Shown piece by piece: positions 34,895-41,508 of a stretch of 41,508 nucleotides of DNA. The translations under genes and the position numbers were made by a program. The stretch covers positions 1-41,508 of the forward strand of contig CABYKS010000006.1 of assembly GCA_902519625.1 (NCBI GenBank), in the 5' to 3' direction. Numbering within the stretch: the first letter of the stretch is position 1; every line of letters begins with the position of its first letter. The stretch is from an uncultured Pelagibacteraceae bacterium. GTDB lineage: Bacteria; Pseudomonadota; Alphaproteobacteria; Pelagibacterales; Pelagibacteraceae. A model generated the notes under the pieces. That model made no database searches. It worked only from the letters and a program-made list of their open reading frames with translations, and was not told the DNA's origin.

Positions 34895-35527
34895 ATGTCT
34901 TCAGAAAAAGACGGGATAATTATTGTATTATCATCACCGTCTGGAGCAGGTAAAACAACACTTGTAAAAAAAATCGCAAAAGAAAATAATTTCAAAATTT
35001 CGATTTCACACACAACAAGAAAGCCCAGAACTAACGAAGTAAATGGTAAAGATTATTTTTTCACTAGCGAAGAAGATTTTAAAAATTTAATAAAAAATAA
35101 AGATTTTTTAGAATATGCCCAAGTTTTTGGAAATTATTATGGATCATCAAAAAAAAAAGTATTAGAAAACTTAAAAAAAGGTGAAAATGTCATTTTTGAT
35201 ATAGATTGGCAAGGAACTGAGCAAATCAAAAAACAGAAATTAAATTATAAGCTTATTACATTTTTTATTTTACCACCTAGTAAATTAGAATTATTTAATA
35301 GATTAAAAAATCGAGATATGAAGGATAAAAATATTGTTGAAGAAAGAATGAAACAATTCAATGAAGATATAAAAAAATGGGAAGGATATGATTTTGTGGT
35401 AATTAACGATGATTTAGAAAAATGTTATAAAGAAATAATAGGATTTATTGACAAAAGAACAAATAATATAGGCAGTAGTTACGATAAAAATAACATTTTA
35501 AATCATATAAAAAAATTAAGAATTTAA
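34895..35527 (+). CDS. gmk: Guanylate kinase
   Basis: It phosphorylates GMP to GDP. The P-loop [10 protein letters not shown], the GMP-binding SHTTRKPR and DYFF, and the [11 protein letters not shown] segment are all present. Length 210 aa. It follows acpP directly, with no fabF between them. Its last 12 bases overlap the end of the convergent rsmA. Confidence 0.95.
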   Translation: MSSEKDGIIIVLSSPSGAGKTTLVKKIAKENNFKISISHTTRKPRTNEVNGKDYFFTSEEDFKNLIKNKDFLEYAQVFGNYYGSSKKKVLENLKKGENVIFDIDWQGTEQIKKQKLNYKLITFFILPPSKLELFNRLKNRDMKDKNIVEERMKQFNEDIKKWEGYDFVVINDDLEKCYKEIIGFIDKRTNNIGSSYDKNNILNHIKKLRI

Positions 35528-36310
35528 ATTTTCAAATTCTTTGCATATTTCAAAATATTTTAGTGATGATAAATTTTGAGGTCTATCGTTTATATTGATA
35601 TTAAGTTTTTTAGAGATTTCATTTACATTCTTAAAAAGAATATTTAGTGGTTTTTTTATCATTTTTCTACGTTGGTTAAAAAAAATATTTGTAATATGTT
35701 CTAAATTTTTAGAATTTTTTAAATTGAAATATTCTTTTTTTGGCTCAATTAACAATACAGTACTTTTGACTTTTGGAATTGGGTAAAAAGATTCGGGCGA
35801 AACATCAGTAATTTTTTCTATTTTTAATTTCCACGAAGACAAAACAGATAATCTTCCATAATTTTTACTATCAGTTTCTGCAATTATTCTTTCAGCCACT
35901 TCTTTCTGAAACATTAAAATAAATCTTTTAAAAATATTTTTCAAATTATTATATCTAATCCATTTTACTAAAATTTGAGTAGAAATATTGTAAGGTAAAT
36001 TTCCAAAAACAATCATAGGATTATCTGAATATTTTTTTTCATCAATTTTTAATATATCCTCATTGATTATAATAATTTTTTCATTAAATTTTTCGCTTAA
36101 TTTTTTTGCTAAAAATTTATCTTTTTCAATAGCAAATATTTTTTTTGGATTTTTTGATAAAATTTTTTCTGTAAGATTTCCAGTTCCCGGTCCTACTTCA
36201 AGAATAGTATCATTTTCTTTTATATCCCCTGAATTTATAATAATATCAATAATATTTTTGTCATTTAAAAAATTTTGTCCTAAACTTTTTTTAGGATATT
36301 TAATATTCAT
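35516..36310 (-). CDS. rsmA: 16S rRNA dimethyladenosine transferase
   Basis: KsgA/RsmA dimethylates two adjacent adenosines in the 3' helix of 16S rRNA. Motifs: [10 protein letters not shown] at the N terminus, the SAM site [13 protein letters not shown], the adenosine-binding NLPYNIS ([10 protein letters not shown]), and the PIPKV segment ([10 protein letters not shown]). 264 aa. The ATG overlaps the pdxA stop (ATGA). It is the last gene of the lpt-surA-pdxA-rsmA operon. Confidence 0.95.
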   Translation of the reverse strand: MNIKYPKKSLGQNFLNDKNIIDIIINSGDIKENDTILEVGPGTGNLTEKILSKNPKKIFAIEKDKFLAKKLSEKFNEKIIIINEDILKIDEKKYSDNPMIVFGNLPYNISTQILVKWIRYNNLKNIFKRFILMFQKEVAERIIAETDSKNYGRLSVLSSWKLKIEKITDVSPESFYPIPKVKSTVLLIEPKKEYFNLKNSKNLEHITNIFFNQRRKMIKKPLNILFKNVNEISKKLNININDRPQNLSSLKYFEICKEFENLNS

Positions 36311-37287
36311 TTAATTTTCTTAAAAAAATTAATTGAAGAAATTAGAGATTGAGCATTTGATTTATTTTTTCCAATCATTTCATTGTTTGTTCCATGATCA
36401 GGGGAAACTCTTAAGAAAGGTAAGCCTAAAGTTAAATTAATAGCATTAAAATTAAATATAGTTTTCATTGGAGTAAGCACCTGGTCATGGTACATCCCAA
36501 TCGCAACATCATATCGTGATAAATTTTTTTTAGAAAAAAAGGTATCTGCAGAAAATGGACCTTTTATGTCTATTTTGTTTTTTAATATTAGCTTAATTGC
36601 TGGTTTAATAATATTTTCTTCTTCACTTAACTTTGCAATTGATTCACAATGAGGATTAAGTCCTAAAATTGCAAACTTTGGTTTTTTTTTTAATTTTTTT
36701 TTGTAAAAAAAATTAATATTCATTACATCATTTACAATTTTAATTTTTGATAAATTTTTGGCTACCTGTTTTATTGGAAGATGTGTAGTAATTGGGCATA
36801 CCGAAAAGTAAGAATTATAAATAAGCATGGTTGGTTTTTTTTTAGCTCTTACTTTAGTCGCTAAATATTCTGTAATACCTAAGTATTTTTTTTCTAAAAA
36901 ATGTGTTTTTGATACTGGCCCGTTAATTAAACCAAAGGCAGATTTTTCATTTAATAATTTTAAAGCAATTTTAAAACAATCATTAATATATTTATTTGAT
37001 TTATTAGAAATTCTGTCAAAGACTTTTTTAAATTTATAATCAACATTGATTATATTTATATTTTTTTTATTTAAATTTAAATTTTTTAAATTAGTAGGAT
37101 TGACTTTTTCAATTTTAATTGAATATTTAAGTTGTTTCATTTGTTTTCTAAATAGTCTTTCAGATCCAATTATAAGGATAGGTCTATTAAATTTTTGTAT
37201 AATTTTTTTTTTATAAGACTTAAATAATATTTCTGAAAAAATACTGTTTGGTTCTCCAGGCACTATTAATAAGGGATTATTTTTCAC
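36307..37287 (-). CDS. pdxA: Divergent PdxA-family 4-hydroxythreonine-4-phosphate dehydrogenase
   Basis: Position between surA and rsmA and overall length (326 aa) match PdxA, which oxidises 4-phosphohydroxythreonine in vitamin B6 synthesis. The metal His positions are present: TTHLPIKQV, LGLNPHCES and MYHDQVLTP, as is PDHGT. Several normally fixed motifs are changed: the N-terminal GDPaGIGPE is PGEPNSIFSE, HTE before the Leu is ITE, and the usual PHAGEGG is PHCESIAK. The enzyme may be a diverged PdxA or act on a related hydroxy-acid phosphate. It overlaps surA by 11 bases. Confidence 0.8.
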   Translation of the reverse strand: MKNNPLLIVPGEPNSIFSEILFKSYKKKIIQKFNRPILIIGSERLFRKQMKQLKYSIKIEKVNPTNLKNLNLNKKNINIINVDYKFKKVFDRISNKSNKYINDCFKIALKLLNEKSAFGLINGPVSKTHFLEKKYLGITEYLATKVRAKKKPTMLIYNSYFSVCPITTHLPIKQVAKNLSKIKIVNDVMNINFFYKKKLKKKPKFAILGLNPHCESIAKLSEEENIIKPAIKLILKNKIDIKGPFSADTFFSKKNLSRYDVAIGMYHDQVLTPMKTIFNFNAINLTLGLPFLRVSPDHGTNNEMIGKNKSNAQSLISSINFFKKIK

Positions 37288-38212
37288 TAATAAATATATT
37301 TTGTTTAATTTTATTAAAATAAATTAGTGAAAATTGATTTAGTTGTCTATTTTTTTCTTGAGTTACCATTTGTTTAAAAGTTTTTTCAAAATCTAATTTT
37401 TTTTCTTTTTTTCTTTTATTATTTAACTTGATTATTAAGTAGCCGCTACTTACTTGGATAGGTTTAGTTAGTTGATTAATTTTTAAATTTTCTATTTCTT
37501 TTAACAAATTGTCATTTAATTGATTTTGATTAACCCATCCTATTTCTCCACCAAATTTAGAGCTATCACTTATGCTAAATATATTTGCACTATTTTTAAA
37601 ACCAGAATTTTCAATGTTTTTTAATATTAAATTATATTTATCTAAAATCTTTTCATCTGCACTTAATTGAAATAATATTTCACTTAGATTGTATTCTTTT
37701 AATACTTTTTTTTGGGTTTTAATTTTTGATTTTATTTTTTCTTCATCAATTTTAATTTGATTAATATATTTATTATATATCATTTCATTCCATAGAGTTT
37801 CTATTTTTAGTTTTTCTTTAATGTCATCAATATTTAAATTATATCCAATCATATAAGAAACAAATTCATCTTTAGTTTTAAAATTTAATCTTTTATAAAA
37901 ATCACTTAATACTCGATCAGAATATTTGTCAGCTTTTTTAAAGTCATAAAATTTTAATAATTCAATTTTTTTTATTTTTTCCCTTATTAAAGATTGTTTT
38001 GAAATTTTTTTTAGCTGATTTTTTGGTAAGTCTTTTAAATTATTATTTAGTGCTATAAGATAATTTCTTTCATTTAAAAAATCAATATTTGTTAATATTT
38101 CGTTTTCTATTTGTAATTCTATTTTAATTTTATTCTCTGAGTTTGCCAAGTTTATAGACAAGGAAACAAAAATAAATATATATACTAATTTTAATATTAT
38201 ACTTTTAATCAT
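37277..38212 (-). CDS. surA: SurA-like periplasmic chaperone/peptidyl-prolyl isomerase
   Basis: 311 residues with a signal peptide (about 1-25, ILKLVYIFIFVSLSINLANS), an N-terminal SurA-type chaperone domain, one parvulin (PPIC) domain at about 170-275 with FGGEIGWVNQNQLND and the SGYLIIKLNNKR end, and a C-terminal helix. E. coli SurA has two parvulin domains; this one has one, as is common in alphaproteobacteria. It helps fold outer-membrane proteins, including LptD, whose gene it follows with an 8-base overlap. Confidence 0.85.
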   Translation of the reverse strand: MIKSIILKLVYIFIFVSLSINLANSENKIKIELQIENEILTNIDFLNERNYLIALNNNLKDLPKNQLKKISKQSLIREKIKKIELLKFYDFKKADKYSDRVLSDFYKRLNFKTKDEFVSYMIGYNLNIDDIKEKLKIETLWNEMIYNKYINQIKIDEEKIKSKIKTQKKVLKEYNLSEILFQLSADEKILDKYNLILKNIENSGFKNSANIFSISDSSKFGGEIGWVNQNQLNDNLLKEIENLKINQLTKPIQVSSGYLIIKLNNKRKKEKKLDFEKTFKQMVTQEKNRQLNQFSLIYFNKIKQNIFISEK

Positions 38213-40580
38213 TTACTATTGGCGGTGAAGCAATTTTTCCAAATGGAATTATTTTTATTAAAAATAATATATTTTCATCAGGTTTTAAATCAGCGTCCGT
38301 GTAATAACTTTTATTATACTCTATTGCTGCTGTTAGACAGTCATTTTCATATTCGTAAATTAAATTGTAGTAGTTTGTAATGTTTTTATCCAAATTTTTT
38401 TCAGTACCAAATCCAATTGAATTATTATTATCAAAATTAAATTTTGTGGTATTTTTTATATAGCTGTTCTCATTTAAATAATTATCTTCCTCCAAAAATT
38501 CAAAAGATGTAACAAAATTATTTATATTTATATTAGCTTTAACTAAATCGTAATTTGAATTTTCCAAATTTTTATCTAATGAAAATTGATAACTTAAATC
38601 AAAAAATTTTGAAGGAATAAAATCAAGCTCACCTATAAAATCAGATCTTTTTTCTGAAAAACCATATAATTCTGGTAAATCAGGATTTTCTTTTGCTCTA
38701 ATTATATTTGCAAAAGATAAATTAAAAAATCTTTGATCTCCTTCAGTGTCTAAAGAATATTCTGCACCAAAAGTTATTGATCCTCCTCCCTCAACAGCAC
38801 TATCATCAATTCTATCTAGTGCATAAATATTGTTATAGTTTATAGTTTTATTCAAATTAGAATTATTTTTTGTTAAGTTTGGACTGTACCTAGCCGAAAT
38901 TTTTGGAGACAATAAACTAATTGAATTTTCATTTTCTTTTTTCAAAGGAAATTCAGCTCCGATCAAAATTGTAGAAAGTAATTGTTGATTGTCACCTTCT
39001 TTAAATGTATCTGAATTTTCTGTAGATGAATTTAAGTTTCTTAGTAACAGATTATAATTTGTTATTAATCCATCTATATTTGAATTAATTTTTGAAAAAG
39101 AAGAATATTTAAAATCATTAATTAAGATAGACTCATCAGAATTTGCATTATAATTTTTTTGAAAACCTCTTGAATTAAAGGTTAGATCTCCATTTATATT
39201 ACTATTAGTGTACAAATATTTTTCATAATTAAAATTTGGAAAAATATATTCATATCTGTCACTTTTTTGTTTATTTAAATTTTCGAAAACTTCAAATTTA
39301 ATATCAAATGAACTATCTTCATCAAATGAATTGTAATTTACATAAGAATGAAGTGAAGAATTATCATCAATAATAGGTGAAGTTATATTATTTTTTTTAA
39401 GGTAAGTGTCGTTTGAAACACTTTCTAAGTGTAAATCTAATGTTTGATTTTGTTTATTTGACGAAAGATCAGCAAAAAAGTGATTTTTAGTATCATTTGC
39501 ATCTTTATTTATACTAAAGTCTAATGTTAAATCAGAATCTTTGTTTGCTTGTCTATATTCAGTTTGTAAGAGTATTTCATCGTTGAAAAACAATCTTGGT
39601 AAGAAAGTCAGATCTTTTCGATCCGAAATAACTTTATAGTAAGGAATTTGTACTGAAGTTCCTGAATTATTTGATGTTTGGAAGCTTGGCATTAAAAAAC
39701 CAGATTGACGTTTTACAGTAGGGTCTGGATGAAAAAAATAAGGGAAGTAAAGAACAGGTTTATCATAAATTTTCAACCAAGCATTTTTATACTCAATTTT
39801 TTTCTCATTTTTTTTATGAACAACTTCCTCAGCATGTATTGACCATGGAGGACATTTGTTATTTTCTTGATTACAAGTAGTAAAACTACCTTTATAAATT
39901 GTAGTGTTATTTTCTTCTGAAATTAAGCTATTTCCTTTTAATCTTGGATCATTTTTATTGTTGCCAAACAAAGAATCTTCAAAATCTATTACAATATCTG
40001 AACCTAAAAATTTATTATCTTTCAAATTTACTAAAGCAAAATTTAAATAGTATTGATTTTTATTATTATCATAGAGTGATAAATTTTTAGCTTTAAGCAT
40101 GTTTGTATCAAAATTAAATTTAAATTTTTCTGCATAAAATACATTATTTTGTAAATCTTCAATTTTTGTTTTTTTATCAGAATAAATCTCAGACAAATTT
40201 CTTTCATAAATTAAATCAGTTCCTTCTAAATAGTAACTATTTTTTATATTCGATTTTGATTTTCCAATTGATAAAATTTTTTCTTTATTTCTAAAATAAA
40301 TATATTCATCTCCTTCAGTGATAATATTATTTTTTTTATCATTTAATATTACATTTCCTAATATTTTTAATATCGAATCTTTTTTATTATAAATTAATTC
40401 TTTTCCACTAATTTCAACACCATCGTTAGAAGTTATTTTTACACCATTAAAAGCTTTAGTGATTGTACCTTTATTTAAGATTTTTATTTCTGAAGATTCA
40501 ATATTAAATATTTCTGCTCTTACTAAATTTTGATAAAAAAAAATTACTAAGAAAAAAATTAATAAAAATTTACTTTTCAT
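38205..40580 (-). CDS. lptD: LPS-assembly outer-membrane protein LptD
   Basis: It inserts lipopolysaccharide into the outer leaflet. Signal peptide (FLLIFFLVIFFYQNLVRA), an N-terminal OstA/LptA-like domain (residues about 25-200), then a beta-barrel domain with PVLYFPYFFHPDPTVKRQSGFLMPSF. Three cysteines are visible: the pair in TTCNQENNKC and Cys748 in ENDCLTAAIEY near the C terminus, compared with four in E. coli. 791 aa. It overlaps lptG by 11 bases. Confidence 0.92.
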   Translation of the reverse strand: MKSKFLLIFFLVIFFYQNLVRAEIFNIESSEIKILNKGTITKAFNGVKITSNDGVEISGKELIYNKKDSILKILGNVILNDKKNNIITEGDEYIYFRNKEKILSIGKSKSNIKNSYYLEGTDLIYERNLSEIYSDKKTKIEDLQNNVFYAEKFKFNFDTNMLKAKNLSLYDNNKNQYYLNFALVNLKDNKFLGSDIVIDFEDSLFGNNKNDPRLKGNSLISEENNTTIYKGSFTTCNQENNKCPPWSIHAEEVVHKKNEKKIEYKNAWLKIYDKPVLYFPYFFHPDPTVKRQSGFLMPSFQTSNNSGTSVQIPYYKVISDRKDLTFLPRLFFNDEILLQTEYRQANKDSDLTLDFSINKDANDTKNHFFADLSSNKQNQTLDLHLESVSNDTYLKKNNITSPIIDDNSSLHSYVNYNSFDEDSSFDIKFEVFENLNKQKSDRYEYIFPNFNYEKYLYTNSNINGDLTFNSRGFQKNYNANSDESILINDFKYSSFSKINSNIDGLITNYNLLLRNLNSSTENSDTFKEGDNQQLLSTILIGAEFPLKKENENSISLLSPKISARYSPNLTKNNSNLNKTINYNNIYALDRIDDSAVEGGGSITFGAEYSLDTEGDQRFFNLSFANIIRAKENPDLPELYGFSEKRSDFIGELDFIPSKFFDLSYQFSLDKNLENSNYDLVKANININNFVTSFEFLEEDNYLNENSYIKNTTKFNFDNNNSIGFGTEKNLDKNITNYYNLIYEYENDCLTAAIEYNKSYYTDADLKPDENILFLIKIIPFGKIASPPIVND

Positions 40581-41508
40581 TGATTCTGACTAATAAGATA
40601 AAACAAAATAAAGTTAAAATTATTAAGGGTGAACATATAGATAATATTATAGATGTTTTTTCAGTTATACCTAATAAATTAAAAAAATAATTTATATAAT
40701 ATATTGTAACAGAAGACAAAATACCCAATGATAAATTAAAAAATTTTGATCTTTTGTAGCTGAAACTCAAAATTAAAATAGACCCTATAGTTGTCATTAT
40801 TGATATAAGTACCGGGAAAGAATATAATTTATATAAATGAGATTTTATCTCAATGTTGGATAATCCCAGTTTTTTGTAATCTTCAGTTAAATTAATTAAT
40901 TGTAATAAATTTAGTGAAGTTAAATTAGAAAAAATGCTATTTAACTTTTCTCTATTAAAATTTGTATTAACGCTTAAATTTTCTAAAATTTCTTTTTTCC
41001 CGTTATTAAAAAAAATTCTTACTTTTTCCAGTTCCCATTCTTGATTTTCTATGTCTGCCTGTTCTGAAATAATTATGCTTTTTAAATTAAATTCCTTATC
41101 ATGTTGACTTATTGTTATATTTTTTAGCTTATTATTTACAAATTCATCTGCATTTATGACATATATATTATCTTCATACTCATCTTTAATCCACAGACCA
41201 TTATCATTTATTGCTGCTAAGTATTTGTTATCGTCAGTAAATTTATTTTTAATTAATAAATAGTTATGTTTTAAATTTGAAGAGAAAGTATAAAAGAAAA
41301 CTGTAATAATTATTCCCATAATTAAAGATATATATATTAGGAATCTTATTAATGAAAAGTTATCTATTCCAGTTACTTTTAGTAAATTTAATTCCTCATT
41401 TTCTTTAAATTTAATAAAAAATAATTGAGACGCAATTAAGAAAATAAATGGAAAAATTTCAAATAAAATTGATGGTGTATTTAAAAAAGTTAACAATATT
41501 GGATAATA
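40570..41508 (-). CDS. lptG: LPS export permease LptG, N terminus beyond the window
   Basis: An inner-membrane subunit of the LptB2FG transporter that extracts LPS from the inner membrane. Visible are a helix, the LKVTGIDNFSLIRF coupling segment, a periplasmic beta-jellyroll region (about 70-180 of the visible part) and three C-terminal helices. The ORF track begins at a TTG, but the frame is open to the window edge, so roughly the first 50 residues are missing. Position immediately before lptD on the transcript suggests LptG rather than LptF, which normally precedes it. Confidence 0.8.
   Translation of the reverse strand, partial: YYPILLTFLNTPSILFEIFPFIFLIASQLFFIKFKENEELNLLKVTGIDNFSLIRFLIYISLIMGIIITVFFYTFSSNLKHNYLLIKNKFTDDNKYLAAINDNGLWIKDEYEDNIYVINADEFVNNKLKNITISQHDKEFNLKSIIISEQADIENQEWELEKVRIFFNNGKKEILENLSVNTNFNREKLNSIFSNLTSLNLLQLINLTEDYKKLGLSNIEIKSHLYKLYSFPVLISIMTTIGSILILSFSYKRSKFFNLSLGILSSVTIYYINYFFNLLGITEKTSIILSICSPLIILTLFCFILLVRINEK

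Noticed and set aside
1-41508. tRNA, rRNA, CRISPR arrays, insertion sequences, prophage or integrases
   Set aside because: None seen; spacers are too short and no repeats or transposase-like ORFs were found by eye.

Overview
This is about 41.5 kb of very AT-rich, tightly packed bacterial chromosome. Proteins are Lys/Asn/Ile rich, most gene junctions overlap or are separated by only a few bases, and I see no mobile elements, phage genes, CRISPR arrays, rRNA or tRNA. The gene content and the tandem SAM-II/SAM-V leader in front of bhmT point to a streamlined marine alphaproteobacterium of the SAR11 clade (Pelagibacterales). That is inferred from gene content and style; no marker phylogeny was run.

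Layout. 1-4129 (+): end of rlmE, a CBS-less guaB, a small exported TPR protein, guaA and panB. 4126-6011 (-): a TerC/YjbE-type membrane protein, a secreted TPR protein and pxpA. These diverge from 6040-8738 (+): pxpB, pxpC, an EamA transporter and a 58-residue YdcH/DUF465 gene missing from the ORF track. 8874-13344: a lipid-modification module of COG2907 flavoprotein, DUF1365 protein, cyclopropane-fatty-acid-synthase-like methyltransferase and DUF3833 lipoprotein, with a convergent SDR. 13411-18167: a DAO-family oxidase, selO, an NAD-dependent formate dehydrogenase, an HPP membrane protein and a SufU-like scaffold. 18286-21610 (+): moeA, a second EamA transporter and a glycine amidinotransferase. 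21611-24054 (-): a small unknown protein, an MFS transporter and a third EamA transporter. 24100-25342 (+): the riboswitch-controlled bhmT.

25339-32848 (-) is one long collinear run: rpsF-rpsR-rplI-dnaB-RND exporter-cvpA-purF-HD protein. 32934-35527 (+) is fabD-fabG-acpP-gmk. 35516-41508 (-) is lptG (cut by the window edge)-lptD-surA-pdxA-rsmA, a cell-envelope and ribosome-maturation operon in which every junction overlaps.

Themes. Housekeeping blocks (purine synthesis, replication and ribosome, fatty acid synthesis, LPS export) alternate with accessory genes for organic nitrogen and one-carbon compounds: 5-oxoproline hydrolysis, betaine-dependent methionine synthesis, formate oxidation, amidino transfer, and several small-molecule transporters. 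The best regulatory signal is the bhmT leader. It has a SAM-II aptamer followed by a canonical terminator, then a SAM-V-like aptamer abutting the ribosome binding site. I found no wholly unknown system. The items most worth checking are the HD-domain oxygenase candidate beside bhmT, the divergent PdxA, the CBS-less IMP dehydrogenase, the lipid-modification module, the hairpin touching the selO start codon, and the interlocked stop codons of convergent genes.
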